Shown: positions 53,461 through 63,944, numbered from the stretch's first letter. The stretch is DNA of 64,000 bases from Ferroplasma acidarmanus Fer1 (GCF_000152265.2 NC_021592.1:992001-1056000), one strand, 5' to 3'. Notes: a model not told the origin generated them from the sequence alone. Made by a program: numbers and translations.

Positions 53461-54466
53461 GTTTGACCTCCCTGTTGAGCAAATCTATAATGGCATCAAA
53501 TATAATTACTATTATAGCAAGCATAAATACACTGTATAGCCCCCCCATAAACCCGAAATTATAATTCATAAACGAATAAACTGCAAACTCGCCCAGGTTC
53601 ATATATGAGAAAATGAAACTTATAAGAACCAGACCTCCCATGAATATAAGAAATACAGGTTTTAATTCCTCAAGAAGCCTGGAACGGATCCCTCTTTTTA
53701 CGTATAATATATAATTATCCCTGAACGCATCCCTTGTTGTTCCGGCCCTCATGAAACTGCTGTTGTACTCTATAGATGCTTCATGGCTTATATACACACT
53801 AAGGTATATGGTAGTTGGCACTAACAGGGCTATAAATGGCAATACCATATGTTTCAGATAATCAAATAACACAACAGGTGAATTGTGTATAATGCTATCC
53901 AGTATAATTATGTTTGTCGGGGATGTAATAAATAATCCCTGCCCGGAATATGAAATCCAGCTATGCCCTATAATTGAATGTATTGAAAGTATGCTACCGG
54001 AGGGGAACCATCCGAGGATTCCAGAAAAAACTGTAACAAGTGTAAGCCCGGATACCATGTAAAGAAATAGCAGCGGAAATATGCTCATGCTTAACCTTCT
54101 AACGGTTCTGAATGTTGTTCCTGAGTAGAAACCAATTAAATAGGCAAGTGCATATGATATGAGGAATGTGATAACCAGAAAAAATATTGTTTCAGGAAGA
54201 ATAATTGAGACTGCACTTTTTACTGTGCCTGAATAAAGCAAAGTATTCACGTTTCCCATTTTTCCGGTGATAAGGGCATAAAGAAAATAAAAATACTGGA
54301 AAAAATCATTTTCGCGCAATCCAAGGACGTTGATGGAAGTTCCCGGATAATCTTTTTTTAATATGGTGATCGGAACAAATTTATAAATAATAAACAGGAG
54401 GATAGTAAAACCTATAAATATGAAAAAGTATTTTGCCAGAATATTTACAGGTTTCTGATTTCCCAT
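53450..54466 (-). CDS. Oligopeptide-type ABC transporter permease (DppB/OppB-like)
   Basis: A 338-residue permease with an N-terminal helix, a large external loop and five more helices. The EAA-like loop is EASIEYNSSFMRAGTTRD. First gene of the three-gene minus-strand operon (permease, permease, ATPase-like). Confidence 0.75.
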   Translation of the reverse strand: MGNQKPVNILAKYFFIFIGFTILLFIIYKFVPITILKKDYPGTSINVLGLRENDFFQYFYFLYALITGKMGNVNTLLYSGTVKSAVSIILPETIFFLVITFLISYALAYLIGFYSGTTFRTVRRLSMSIFPLLFLYMVSGLTLVTVFSGILGWFPSGSILSIHSIIGHSWISYSGQGLFITSPTNIIILDSIIHNSPVVLFDYLKHMVLPFIALLVPTTIYLSVYISHEASIEYNSSFMRAGTTRDAFRDNYILYVKRGIRSRLLEELKPVFLIFMGGLVLISFIFSYMNLGEFAVYSFMNYNFGFMGGLYSVFMLAIIVIIFDAIIDLLNREVKHAD

Positions 54467-54521
54467 TATAAATTGCTGATAAGATTTATAAATTTAAATG
54501 TTTATGTCAGACAGCATAAGC

Positions 54522-55052
54522 CTAATCCTCATTCCACGCAGATGTAAAATATGTCATAAGCACATCATCAACATACCTGTCGCCAATCAGAAATTGCCTC
54601 TTCCTTACACCTTCATACTGGAACCCCAGATTCCTGTAAGCCTGAATTGCGTTGATGTTGCTGGAAAATACCTCAAGGTTTATTTTCTCTATTCCCTGCT
54701 GCTTTGACCATGAAATTGCATCCTGTATCATCCCTGTACCCATACCCATATGCCGGTATTCTTTTCTTATTGCAATACCCAGGGATGCAACGTGCCGGTT
54801 TTTCCTGTACATGCCCCTCTGGATTGTTGTCACCCCGGCAATTTTGCCATTCAACTCGCAGACAAGCGTCAGGTCATCCTTATTCTTGAGCCTTTCCCGC
54901 TCCCCACGCTCTGTCAATAAATAGTATTCACTGACAAGGTAAATTTTTTCATCCATGACGCTTTGCATGCATTCAATAATCCCCTTAGCATCCTCAGGGA
55001 CTCCTCTCCTTATGGCATAATTTTGAACTGCCCCGTCTCTTTTTAATATCAT
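54522..55052 (-). CDS. GNAT-family N-acetyltransferase
   Basis: A 176-residue acetyl-CoA-dependent N-acetyltransferase. Acetyl-CoA motif A: SLGIAIRKEYRHMGMGTGMI, then IEKINLEVFSSNINAIQAYRNLGF. Close in pattern to Thermoplasma PaiA-like or RimI-like proteins; acceptor unknown. Starts in the stop of the regulator gene (ATGA), so they are coupled. Confidence 0.88.
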   Translation of the reverse strand: MILKRDGAVQNYAIRRGVPEDAKGIIECMQSVMDEKIYLVSEYYLLTERGERERLKNKDDLTLVCELNGKIAGVTTIQRGMYRKNRHVASLGIAIRKEYRHMGMGTGMIQDAISWSKQQGIEKINLEVFSSNINAIQAYRNLGFQYEGVRKRQFLIGDRYVDDVLMTYFTSAWNED

Positions 55053-55372
55053 GATGATTCTAAAATGTTTTTCAATTCCCTGTAAATCTTCTCGATGCCC
55101 TCGGAACTTTCCCTTGCAGCTTTCAGTATCTGATCCTTATTGCCCAGGAAATCAGACGTCAGAATAGCCCCTTCCCTTGATGCTTCAATAATCCCTTCGT
55201 GTTCCAGAATTCTAAGGGAATACCTGATTTTATGTTCCGGTATGCCTGTCTGCTGGGACATTTTAATTATGCCCAATGGCTGTTCCATAAGCAATGTTTT
55301 AATTATAGTCATATGCCGTTCCAGGGTTTCTATATTTTCCCGGATTTCCTTAAAAATCGAATAGTCATTCAT
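55049..55372 (-). CDS. Winged-helix transcriptional regulator
   Basis: A 107-residue regulator: HTH IIKMSQQTGIPEHKIRYSLRILEHEGI (residues about 38-63), wing IEASREGAILT, and helical tail. The ATG at 55372 is preferred over one five codons upstream because the TATA-like AATAAATAATG lies 20-30 bases ahead. Coupled to the acetyltransferase gene. Confidence 0.78.
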   Translation of the reverse strand: MNDYSIFKEIRENIETLERHMTIIKTLLMEQPLGIIKMSQQTGIPEHKIRYSLRILEHEGIIEASREGAILTSDFLGNKDQILKAARESSEGIEKIYRELKNILESS

Positions 55373-55420
55373 GGTAACAAATAACAAGGCATTATTTATT
55401 ACTTTTTAAAATAACCAAAT

Positions 55421-55663
55421 TTAAGAATTTTTGAGGATTTCAGAGCTATAAATAACCTTGTCCTTATCCATTATTGTGAACTTTGCCGTGGTATCAACAA
55501 GGACCCGTATCTTCTCAATCCTTTCCTCAATATACTCATCATATTTGTCAGGGTTTTTTGAATTTGCTTTAATTTTCAGCGTGTTATGCAGCAATGCAAT
55601 CTGCAGGCGTATTTCGAATTGCTTCCGTTCATTGAAATTATTTATGTCAAAAGCCTTAACCAT
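55421..55663 (-). CDS. Small hypothetical protein
   Basis: An 80-residue charged protein, predicted helix-helix-strand (NERKQFEIRLQIALLHNTLK…EERIEKIRVLVDTTAKFTI). No family recognised, but codon use is like the neighbours and it fills a clear gap, with a plausible promoter upstream. Probably real. Confidence 0.55.
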   Translation of the reverse strand: MVKAFDINNFNERKQFEIRLQIALLHNTLKIKANSKNPDKYDEYIEERIEKIRVLVDTTAKFTIMDKDKVIYSSEILKNS

Positions 55664-55758
55664 TTAGCCCTTATTACTTTATTATTTTATTAATTTTTCC
55701 TATTTACGATTATCTGATGCTGGAAAACAGTTATGTTTGATAATGTAATTTAGCATAA

Positions 55759-57186
55759 ATGGTACAGGTAAAAAAAATTGATGATTACCGGTATGAAATA
55801 CCAAGAACCGGCAATATGCGTGTTCCAGGAACTATTTATATCAGTCAGGATCTTCTTGGAAATTTTACCGACGATGAACCCATAAAACAGGTAATGCATG
55901 TGGCATCCCTTCCCGGTATAGTAAAAAGCTCGATGGCAATGCCGGATATACATTTAGGTTATGGTTTCCCAATAGGTGGCGTGGCTGCCTTCGATTACGA
56001 TGATGGGATAATATCCCCCGGTGGCGTTGGCTATGATATAAATTGTGGTGTTTCGCTTATAACTACTAACATAGATTATGATGAAGCCCGCGATAAAATA
56101 AATATCCTTCTGGATGAAATAAATAAAACTGTACCGGCAGGAATTGATTATAAATCCAGTTTCCGTATAAGTATTGATGATGAAAATGAAATTCTGTCAT
56201 CCGGAATTGAATGGGCATACAATAATGGGTATGCAACCAGGGAAGATATAGAAAGAACGGAAGAAAATGGAAAAATGCTTTCAGACATATCGGGCGTAAG
56301 TGAAAAGGCAATAAAAAGGGGCAAAAATGAACTGGGAACACTGGGGGCAGGAAACCACTTTCTTGAAATGGACCGCATAGAGAGTATAATGGATGAAGCA
56401 AAGGCAAAGAAATTCGGGATTAATAATAAAAATAACCTTGCCATAATGGTACATACCGGATCCCGCGGGCTTGGGCATCAGGTGGCTACTGACTATTTAA
56501 TGCGCCTGAATGAGGAGGACAGCAGCATTAAAAGCGAAGATGACCGGCAGCTCATATCTGCATACATACATAGCAGGACCGGGCAGGATTATCTAAATGC
56601 AATGAATGCAGCTGCAAATTTCGGGTTTGTAAACAGGCAGATTATTACATATAAAATCAGAAAAGCCTTCGAAAAAATATTCGGTGAAGATTTCGAACAT
56701 CTTGGAATAGAAACACTATATAGCCTGGCACATAACATGGCTAAGGCAGAAATACATAATGTAGATGGCAATAAGAGAAAGTTAATGGTGCACAGGAAAG
56801 GCGCAACACGTGCTCTGCCAGCCTATGCCTCTTCAGGATATTTTAACGAAACAGGCCATCCGGTTATAATTCCAGGCAACATGGGTGGCCCATCCTATGT
56901 GATGGTAGGCATGCCAGGAAATGAGGAAATAACATTTTCCAGTTCATGCCACGGAGCCGGAAGAGTTTTGAGCAGAAAAAGGGCTAATGAGCAGTTCAAT
57001 GCAGAAGATGTTGAAATGGAATTAAAATCACGTGGAATATACCTGCGCGCTACAACAAAAAAAGCTATAATTGAGGAATCCCCTGGAAGCTATAAAAACA
57101 TTGATGAGGTGGTGAGGGTAATTAACGGTGCAAAAATAGCTGCGCCCGTAGCAAGGCTAATGCCTGTAGCGGTCATGAAAGGATAG
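55759..57186 (+). CDS. rtcB: RNA-splicing ligase RtcB
   Basis: Joins tRNA exon halves and repairs RNA with GTP and Mn(II) (475 residues). Metal ligands D93 and C96 (GYDINCGV), NH in LGAGNHFLEM, H in HTGSRGLGHQ, and the GMP-accepting His in SSCHGAGR are intact. No intein. Stands alone, convergent with the trp operon. Confidence 0.96.
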   Translation: MVQVKKIDDYRYEIPRTGNMRVPGTIYISQDLLGNFTDDEPIKQVMHVASLPGIVKSSMAMPDIHLGYGFPIGGVAAFDYDDGIISPGGVGYDINCGVSLITTNIDYDEARDKINILLDEINKTVPAGIDYKSSFRISIDDENEILSSGIEWAYNNGYATREDIERTEENGKMLSDISGVSEKAIKRGKNELGTLGAGNHFLEMDRIESIMDEAKAKKFGINNKNNLAIMVHTGSRGLGHQVATDYLMRLNEEDSSIKSEDDRQLISAYIHSRTGQDYLNAMNAAANFGFVNRQIITYKIRKAFEKIFGEDFEHLGIETLYSLAHNMAKAEIHNVDGNKRKLMVHRKGATRALPAYASSGYFNETGHPVIIPGNMGGPSYVMVGMPGNEEITFSSSCHGAGRVLSRKRANEQFNAEDVEMELKSRGIYLRATTKKAIIEESPGSYKNIDEVVRVINGAKIAAPVARLMPVAVMKG

Positions 57187-57214
57187 GATTATCGTTGTAA
57201 CAATTATATATTTC

Positions 57215-57997
57215 TCATATTACTGTTTTCCCTAGAACTGCATTTATATTCTTTACCTTTGTATATAAATTCTGGAATTGCGGGACGGTAAGTTGCTGGG
57301 CTGAATCACTGAGTGCCTTTGGTGGGTCAGGATGGACTTCTATCATCAGGCCATCAGCGCCTGCGGCTGTACCACCCAGTGCCAGTGGTTCTACATATCT
57401 GTTAACCCCTGCCGGGTGGCTAGGGTCTATTATCACCGGGTATTCAGTTTTTTCATGCAGGACAGGAATGGCTGAGATATCAAGTGTAAACCTTGTCGAT
57501 TGTTCAAATGTCCTTATTCCACGTTCTGAAAACATAATCCTCTTATTGCCATTCATGGAAAGATACTTTGAAGATGATATCAGTTCATCAACAGTATTCC
57601 CGAACCCTCTCTTCAACAGTACCGGTTTATCGTACCTGCTAATCTTTTTAAGGAGTGAAAAATTCTGTGAATTTCTTGATCCTACCTGGAGAATATCTGC
57701 ATATTCTGCAACAAGTGGCAATTCATCCATGTCCATAACCTCGGTTATAATTGCCATTCCTGTGGCATCCCTTGCCTTAGCCAGCAATTTTAGCCCTTCT
57801 TCTCCAAGGCCCTGGAAGGAATCAGGGCATGTTCTTGGTTTGAATGCGCCTCCTCTCAGCACATTGACCCCAATTTTCCTTAATTGCGTGGCAACCCTGA
57901 TAATCTGTTCCTCACTTTCAACGGAGCATGGCCCTGCTATCATGAGAAATTTATCATCTGTAAGCCTGATTTCGTCATTTATTTTTATGTCCACCAT
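57215..57997 (-). CDS. DAHP synthase (3-deoxy-7-phosphoheptulonate synthase), KDO8P-like type
   Basis: First enzyme of the shikimate pathway (260 residues). IAGPCSVESEEQI, LRGGAFKPRTCPDSFQGLGEEGL, KRGFGNTVDEL and DPSHPAG contain the PEP/metal residues. No ACT or chorismate-mutase regulatory domain. Starts after AGGTGGTAAT and two bases after trpC, so it ends the trp operon. Confidence 0.93.
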   Translation of the reverse strand: MVDIKINDEIRLTDDKFLMIAGPCSVESEEQIIRVATQLRKIGVNVLRGGAFKPRTCPDSFQGLGEEGLKLLAKARDATGMAIITEVMDMDELPLVAEYADILQVGSRNSQNFSLLKKISRYDKPVLLKRGFGNTVDELISSSKYLSMNGNKRIMFSERGIRTFEQSTRFTLDISAIPVLHEKTEYPVIIDPSHPAGVNRYVEPLALGGTAAGADGLMIEVHPDPPKALSDSAQQLTVPQFQNLYTKVKNINAVLGKTVI

Positions 57998-57998
57998 A

Positions 57999-58712
57999 TT
58001 ACCACCTTATCGTATCGCCGGAAAGTAATGATGACCCTATGAGCAGCCCCTGGTATTTTTCTATATGGAGTTTATTTATGTTTTCATGGTTTATGCCGCT
58101 TTCCAGTACTACTGGAAGCCCGTATGATTTGAGGTTATCATACATTTCCTCTGAGTTATCCTCCATTTTCAATGTTTTCAGGTTTCTTCTATTATATCCC
58201 AGTATTACATTCTCATCCGGGAATATGTTCTTTACACTGGCAGGATCATGTACTTCCACCAGGGCATCCATCCCCAATTTTTTCCCATACTGCACCAGCT
58301 TTTTTATGCTAGCGTAATCAAGGAAATCGCATATAAGCAGGAAGGCATCTCCACCTGACATATATGAGGATTTTATCATGGATTCACTGGAGATAAAATC
58401 CTTAATGAGGATTGGTTTGTTATAGCATTGCACGGCTTCTGCATCTAACGGTGTTCCACCAAAGTATTGAGGTTCCGTTAAAATACTGATTCCAGCGATG
58501 ATTCTCTGTATACCATCAAAGTATTTAAGTATGTCAGTATTAGATTTATTGCTGAAACCTGATGGTGATTTTCTCTTGTACTCAGCTATGATCCCGGGGC
58601 CGTTTTGATTTTTTTCCAGGGCGTCTTTAAGGCTTATAATGCCCCTTTCCCTCATATTAAATTCCTGTAGTTTTCTTTCACTATTCTTGCTGTAAATCTC
58701 ATCAACGATCAT
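57999..58712 (-). CDS. trpC: Indole-3-glycerol-phosphate synthase
   Basis: Fourth step of tryptophan synthesis (237 residues, TIM barrel). IIAEYKRKSPSGF and ILIKDFISS carry the catalytic lysines; GYNRRNLKTLK, VLESGINH and GLLIGSSLL bind substrate. Overlaps trpG by ATGA. Confidence 0.95.
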   Translation of the reverse strand: MIVDEIYSKNSERKLQEFNMRERGIISLKDALEKNQNGPGIIAEYKRKSPSGFSNKSNTDILKYFDGIQRIIAGISILTEPQYFGGTPLDAEAVQCYNKPILIKDFISSESMIKSSYMSGGDAFLLICDFLDYASIKKLVQYGKKLGMDALVEVHDPASVKNIFPDENVILGYNRRNLKTLKMEDNSEEMYDNLKSYGLPVVLESGINHENINKLHIEKYQGLLIGSSLLSGDTIRW

Positions 58713-59269
58713 ATGGCATCAACAAAATTTTTGAATATCTGTTTTCCATATTCGGAATAATAGCTCTCAGGATGGTACTGGACCCCAAAAAATCTTCCAT
58801 CCTTTGAGTGGAATCCCATAATCTCTCCATCTGTTTCAGAAACCGCGTCCACTATGATATTGCTTCCAGGCTCCAGTACAAGTGAGTGGTAACGTATTGC
58901 AGTAAACTTTTCCGGTACGTCCCTGTATAATAGCGAATCTCCGTGGGATATGGTATCCGGTTGGCCATGCATCAACCTTTTTGACAGTGTAATATCAGAA
59001 CCAAGATAGTACCCGAGTATCTGGTTGCCGAAGCACACTCCAAGGAATTTAGCTTCTTTATTCCTATCTATGAATTCATAAAGCCCTCCACGATCTTCAC
59101 TATTCTTTGGATTTCCTGGTCCCGGAGAAATTATATATCCATCATAGGGTTCAAGATCTGTTAAATTATCGTTTGTCCTGATATCTACATGTATTTCAGG
59201 GGAACTTATATACTGGTATATATTATAAACAAAAGAATCATAATTATCAATAATTAATATTTTTTTCAT
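58709..59269 (-). CDS. trpG: Anthranilate synthase glutaminase subunit
   Basis: Glutamine amidotransferase class I (186 residues). Triad: Cys in LGVCFGNQILG, His and Glu in GVQYHPES. ISPGPGNPKN is the oxyanion-hole strand. The ATG at 59269 follows AGGTGG; an ATG nine bases earlier is the alternative. Overlaps trpE by 23 bases. Confidence 0.95.
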   Translation of the reverse strand: MKKILIIDNYDSFVYNIYQYISSPEIHVDIRTNDNLTDLEPYDGYIISPGPGNPKNSEDRGGLYEFIDRNKEAKFLGVCFGNQILGYYLGSDITLSKRLMHGQPDTISHGDSLLYRDVPEKFTAIRYHSLVLEPGSNIIVDAVSETDGEIMGFHSKDGRFFGVQYHPESYYSEYGKQIFKNFVDAI

Positions 59270-60398
59270 ATAAACCACCTGTTACAGTTAAAATCTTTGA
59301 GTACATCTCTGCAATCTCACTGGAGGGCACAGAATCCTTAACTATTCCAGCACCTGCCTGTGTATAGTTTTCATTTTTTGATTTGAAAAGGCTTCTGATT
59401 AAAAGGGCAAGGTCCATGCCATTATTTCCTATAATTCCAAGTGCCCCTGCATACGCACCCCTTGGCATATCTTCATATCCATTGATCAGGGTTATAGCCT
59501 TTTTTTTCGGTGCCCCGCTTACTGTTCCAGCAGGGAATACCGACCGTAAAATATTTCCCGGTGCATACTCTTCAAGTTTTCCTGATACCGTGCTGACTAT
59601 GTGCATTACACTGGCAAATTTCCTTATTTCCATTGAACTTAATACATCAACTGACCCGGGATAGCATATTCTTCCAAGGTCATTTCTTGCAAGGTCAACA
59701 AGCATCCTGTGTTCTAAAAGCTCCTTCTGGTCAGTTTTCAGGTCATTTTCAAGGTCTTTATCTTCAGATTCTGATTTGCCCCTTTTCCTTGTGCCAGCCA
59801 CCGGATATATAGTTATTGTCCCGTTTTGAACTGAAAGGAGATTTTCCGGTGAGCTTCCTATTACCTCAAGGTCACCGAATTTATAATAATAAACATAGAG
59901 TGATTTATCATTTTTCAGGAATTTTTTTGCCACATATAGAGGGTCATAAACATCAAGGTCAAATCTCCTGGACAATACAATCTGGAGAAGATCGCCATTT
60001 TTTATCCTTTTTATTGCATCCCCTATTTTTCCCTCCAGCTCATTATCATCTAGATCGCCATTTGCTATGGTTGTCTGTTCTTTTTCCCTGATATATGTAT
60101 CGCTAAATTCCTCTTCCGGTATTATATAAGAAACCTGTGGCCATGAAGACCTCTTCAATCTAATATCGGGATATATATCATCAATGAAGTCGTATGATAC
60201 AATCACCGGAATATTTTTTCCTGATTTTATTATCTCAGCAAACTCATTGTTCATATGGTTGATGGCACCATTGTACACATTTACCGGTTCTTTGCCAGAA
60301 ACAAAAAGTGTTTCGGTTCCAGTACGCCTTTCATCATCAAATTTGCAGAAATATGCAAAGTTTTTTCCTTTGAACTCATTGATTCTGTCTAACAGCAT
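59247..60398 (-). CDS. trpE: Anthranilate synthase component I
   Basis: Chorismate-using subunit (383 residues, shorter than most TrpE of about 450-500). Conserved [33 protein letters not shown] and [11 protein letters not shown] are intact. GGTGAG precedes the ATG at 60398. The N-terminal part, which carries tryptophan feedback residues in other TrpE, is reduced. Confidence 0.95.
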   Translation of the reverse strand: MLLDRINEFKGKNFAYFCKFDDERRTGTETLFVSGKEPVNVYNGAINHMNNEFAEIIKSGKNIPVIVSYDFIDDIYPDIRLKRSSWPQVSYIIPEEEFSDTYIREKEQTTIANGDLDDNELEGKIGDAIKRIKNGDLLQIVLSRRFDLDVYDPLYVAKKFLKNDKSLYVYYYKFGDLEVIGSSPENLLSVQNGTITIYPVAGTRKRGKSESEDKDLENDLKTDQKELLEHRMLVDLARNDLGRICYPGSVDVLSSMEIRKFASVMHIVSTVSGKLEEYAPGNILRSVFPAGTVSGAPKKKAITLINGYEDMPRGAYAGALGIIGNNGMDLALLIRSLFKSKNENYTQAGAGIVKDSVPSSEIAEMYSKILTVTGGLYEKNINY

Positions 60399-60975
60399 AA
60401 TACTCACCAATTTTATTAAAAAACTCATCTATTTTTTTAAATGATTTTTTGCCTGTGTACTCTTCCAGAGAACTGCTTACATCAACAAGATACGGTTCTG
60501 TTGCAAGGAGCTTCTGAACATTGTTTGAATCAATTTTTCCTGCTATCCCCAACCTTTCCCGGGGTAATTCCTTTACCTGGTCTATCCTGTTTATAATTCC
60601 AGATCTATCCTCAAGAAGTATGATTTCGGCGCCGGACTTCATGTGTGAATCCACCTTGTCAGCTATTCCCTCCTCATGGAAATCTACAACAGAGATAATT
60701 TTCTTATTAAATGCCTTTTTAGCTGCAATAATATCTTCTCCAGAATGGTTGAAGTGGAGCTGTATGTAATCCTCATAACCTGCATGTTCGGGCATAGATG
60801 TGTATACGCCAGCAATAGGAGTTGAAGGGTATTTTGTTTTTATCTCCCTTATCAACGCCTGGCTTCCATGCCGCCCAACTTCAGGGTCCAGTATAACACC
60901 GATTAAATCTGCGCCCATCTTGATTGCATATTCCGCATCTTCAATTCTGGTTATGCCACAAACTTTAACTTTCAT
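60376..60975 (-). CDS. trpF: Phosphoribosylanthranilate isomerase
   Basis: Third step (199 residues). MKVKVCGITRIEDA holds the catalytic Cys; LDPEVGRHGSQ and EDRSGIINRI follow, and DVSSSLEEYTGKK binds phosphate. The ATG at 60975 is six bases from GGAGGT and overlaps the trpD stop (ATGA). Confidence 0.94.
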   Translation of the reverse strand: MKVKVCGITRIEDAEYAIKMGADLIGVILDPEVGRHGSQALIREIKTKYPSTPIAGVYTSMPEHAGYEDYIQLHFNHSGEDIIAAKKAFNKKIISVVDFHEEGIADKVDSHMKSGAEIILLEDRSGIINRIDQVKELPRERLGIAGKIDSNNVQKLLATEPYLVDVSSSLEEYTGKKSFKKIDEFFNKIGEYYAVRQNQ

Positions 60976-61946
60976 CTGCATACCTCCTTTAATTTTTCAA
61001 TGGCTTTCCCACTCTGTATAAAATCAACTGAAAGATCGTATGCTTCTTCAAAACTCTCTGCCTTCTGGTTTAATATCACAGCCGGCAAAGCGTTAATGGC
61101 AATAAATTCCATGACATCCTTATTTTTTCCTGAAAGCCCATTAAGCAGCATTTCAAAACTTTTTATGGAATCAGTGGTAGAAATATCCTCGGGGTTTATG
61201 CTATGCCCTATCAGTTTTTCAGGGTCAATTGTAATTTTATCTAAATGGCCATCTACCCTGTACAGCGTACTTTTGCTGGACGGTGATATCTCATCCATGC
61301 CATCTGAGCCATGCACGATAAATCCTGTCTTTTTCTCCTCTTTTATTACCTTTGCATATAATTCTGCCAGATCTTCACTGTATGTCCCGAGAACAACACG
61401 GGCGGGATTAAGCGGGTTTGTCAGGGGTCCGAGAATATTGAACACAGTTCTGAAGCTAATCTGTTTCCTGGCTGCCGAAAATTTTGCAAAGCTTTTGTTA
61501 TACTCTGGAGCGAGAATATACACATAATTTTTCCTTGATATATTCTCAATAATTGTGTTCTTATCCATTTTAAAATTATAATTCATATACTTCATGAAGT
61601 CAGCACTGCCATGGTGCCCTGTGACCCCAAAATTTCCATGTTTGGCAGTTTTAATTCCCATGGATGCAAGCAATATGCTCACTCCTGTGCTTACATTGAC
61701 AGTATTTTTTCCATCACCACCTGTGCCTACCACATCTGTTAATTCAGGATAATTTAAGTTTAACGATGACAGTTCCCTCAATGCCATGGCGAATCCAGCA
61801 ATCTCTGCAGGCGTTTCACCTCTATTGTGGATCTCTGTAAGAAATGAAATTTTTGCAGAATCAGGGCTGTCCACAAGTTCCATCATGGTATCCCTGGCTT
61901 TTAATACCTCATTTCCTGTTGCGGCATAGTTGATATCATTATTCAT
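60972..61946 (-). CDS. trpD: Anthranilate phosphoribosyltransferase
   Basis: Adds PRPP to anthranilate (324 residues). DVVGTGGDGKNTVNVST and KHGNFGVTGHHGSADF are the PRPP and anthranilate sites; DEISPSSKS follows. The GHHGSADFM segment matches the usual NRSVSSxxGS region loosely. The ATG at 61946 overlaps the trpA stop. Confidence 0.94.
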   Translation of the reverse strand: MNNDINYAATGNEVLKARDTMMELVDSPDSAKISFLTEIHNRGETPAEIAGFAMALRELSSLNLNYPELTDVVGTGGDGKNTVNVSTGVSILLASMGIKTAKHGNFGVTGHHGSADFMKYMNYNFKMDKNTIIENISRKNYVYILAPEYNKSFAKFSAARKQISFRTVFNILGPLTNPLNPARVVLGTYSEDLAELYAKVIKEEKKTGFIVHGSDGMDEISPSSKSTLYRVDGHLDKITIDPEKLIGHSINPEDISTTDSIKSFEMLLNGLSGKNKDVMEFIAINALPAVILNQKAESFEEAYDLSVDFIQSGKAIEKLKEVCR

Positions 61947-62673
61947 CAAGCACACCCCTCATTTTGTTAATATAGTCTATAAATCCCTTCTCGTCTCCTG
62001 CTTCTGTCATCTTAATAAGGTAAGTTCCTATGGCTACTCCTGACCCTCCATTTTTCATAAGGTCTCTAATATCATCATCAGTTTTAATTCCAAATCCGTA
62101 TGTAATTTCCCTGCCAGGAAGCAATTCATTAATTCTTTCTGTTGTATAGTCCAGTTCGTAGGGTATATCGATGCCGGTGGAGGGCTGGAGGCCGTAGTAA
62201 ATCCATGAATTCGTCATGGAAGACACATCCTTTATTATGGAGTCCGGAGTAGAGGGTGAAAAAAATGGTATATACTCAAAACCACGATCGTTCAATTTAT
62301 TAATTATTTCCTTGCCTTCACTGTAATAATCAATAATCAGGTCAGGTATTATAATTCCTGAAAAATTTCTTTTCTGGAGGTAATCAATAAACTCATCAAA
62401 TCGAGCCTTTATGTCAGAATAATAGGATAAGGAATACATTTTTACATGGTTTTTATGGAAGTGGTCAAAATATTTCTTATAAAAATCATCCGAGAAATTT
62501 ATGTTGCCAACATTATGTGTTTTTCTTATAACAGGCCCATCATATCTCGGGTCATTTGAAGGAAAGCCGAATTCTATATAATTTATTTTATCAACAGGGA
62601 TCAGGTCAAGAAAATGTGAAAGCGTTTCATTATTCGGATATCCAAGTGTAAAATATGGTATAAGGTTCTTCAT
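61939..62673 (-). CDS. trpA: Tryptophan synthase alpha subunit
   Basis: Cleaves indole-3-glycerol phosphate (244 residues). Catalytic E34 ([10 protein letters not shown]) and D45 (YDGPVI) are present; [11 protein letters not shown] replaces the usual GVTG loop region and [10 protein letters not shown] binds phosphate. Shorter than bacterial TrpA (about 268). Overlaps trpB by ATGA. Confidence 0.93.
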   Translation of the reverse strand: MKNLIPYFTLGYPNNETLSHFLDLIPVDKINYIEFGFPSNDPRYDGPVIRKTHNVGNINFSDDFYKKYFDHFHKNHVKMYSLSYYSDIKARFDEFIDYLQKRNFSGIIIPDLIIDYYSEGKEIINKLNDRGFEYIPFFSPSTPDSIIKDVSSMTNSWIYYGLQPSTGIDIPYELDYTTERINELLPGREITYGFGIKTDDDIRDLMKNGGSGVAIGTYLIKMTEAGDEKGFIDYINKMRGVLDE

Positions 62674-63923
62674 TTTTTCTCACCGAATATTGAAAGGTCC
62701 AGATACCCATGTCCGCTGACATTGACAACGATAGTTTTTTTCTCATTTATATGGGCTTTTACATACTTTATCGCGCTTGCAATTGCATGACCTGATTCAG
62801 GTGCAGCAATTATCCCCTGGGTGTTTGCAAACGTTCTTAAAGCTTCTTTTACCTCTTCCTCTGTGACCTCATCGCTTTTGATTCTGCCTTTGTTGATCAG
62901 AAGTGATAGTGATGGGGATGCACCATGGTATCTTAAGCCTCCAGCATAAATTGTAGGTGGCACAAAATCCGCACCCAGTGAATACATTCTCACCTGTGGC
63001 AGAATGCCTGCAGAATCCATAAGGTCATATTTATAATCGCCTTTAGAAAACTTCGGGACTTCATTGGCAGTTGTTGCTATTATCTCTGTATCATCTCCAT
63101 CAGGTATAAATGGGAATGTAAAACCACCGAAATTGCTTCCTCCCCCCACACACCCTATCAATACATCTGCATGCTCCCCAATGAGTTCAAGCTGTTTCTT
63201 CGTTTCCTGGCCTATAACACTCTGGTGTGTAAGTGATACATTCATCACACTGGCAACCATATATCTGTAATCATTATCAAGTGCATATTCCACTGCTTCG
63301 CTAATTCCAATTCCCAGAGTTCCTGGCGTGTCCGGATGTTCTTTTAATATTTTCCTTCCGTATGCAGTTAAAGTAGAAGGGCTAGCCACAACATTTCCAT
63401 TATAAAGGTTCATGACGGTTTTTCTCAATGGTTTCTGCTCAAAACTAATTTTTACCATAAAAATCTGTGAAGGAAGACCGTATAGCGATGCTGCAAGTGC
63501 GGTTGCTGATCCCCATTGCCCGGCACCGGTTTCTGTTGTAACTCCTTTTACTCCTTCCTTCATAGCATAGTATGCCTGTGGTATGGCTGTATTTATTTTA
63601 TGGGAACCTGTAGCAGTAGCGCCTTCATATTTATAGTATATTTTTCCGGAATAGCCTAGTTTTTTTTCAAGATTCCTGGCTCTTATGAGCGGTGTAGGTC
63701 TTCCTATCTGTTCATATGCTTCCATTACCTCATCAGGAATTTTTTCATATCTTTTGAATGTAAATTCCTGCTTCAAAACTTCCTTTGGCAAAATTTTATT
63801 GAGCAAATTGATTGATGATATATCACTCTTCGAATCTCTGGGTGGTGCCAGGGGTTCTGGAAGGTCAGGAACTACATTGTACCAGTTATCAGGTATTATT
63901 TCTTTATTCATTGCTGTTATCAT
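62670..63923 (-). CDS. trpB: Tryptophan synthase beta subunit, TrpB2 type
   Basis: PLP enzyme that makes tryptophan from indole and serine (417 residues). The longer N-terminus with [19 protein letters not shown] and the segment [11 protein letters not shown] mark the TrpB2 branch. PLP-Lys is in GSHKINTA and the phosphate loop is [10 protein letters not shown]. The ATG at 63923 (MITAMNKE) lies 22 bases after the TATA box, so the mRNA is probably leaderless; a later ATG at 63911 is possible. First gene of the operon. Confidence 0.94.
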   Translation of the reverse strand: MITAMNKEIIPDNWYNVVPDLPEPLAPPRDSKSDISSINLLNKILPKEVLKQEFTFKRYEKIPDEVMEAYEQIGRPTPLIRARNLEKKLGYSGKIYYKYEGATATGSHKINTAIPQAYYAMKEGVKGVTTETGAGQWGSATALAASLYGLPSQIFMVKISFEQKPLRKTVMNLYNGNVVASPSTLTAYGRKILKEHPDTPGTLGIGISEAVEYALDNDYRYMVASVMNVSLTHQSVIGQETKKQLELIGEHADVLIGCVGGGSNFGGFTFPFIPDGDDTEIIATTANEVPKFSKGDYKYDLMDSAGILPQVRMYSLGADFVPPTIYAGGLRYHGASPSLSLLINKGRIKSDEVTEEEVKEALRTFANTQGIIAAPESGHAIASAIKYVKAHINEKKTIVVNVSGHGYLDLSIFGEKK

Positions 63924-63944
63924 AATCTGTATATTAATACACAT

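Noticed and set aside
57468-58028. A 186-codon plus-strand frame inside the DAHP synthase gene
   Set aside because: Antisense to a confident gene with all motifs.
61000-61527. A 175-codon plus-strand frame inside trpD
   Set aside because: Antisense to a confident gene.
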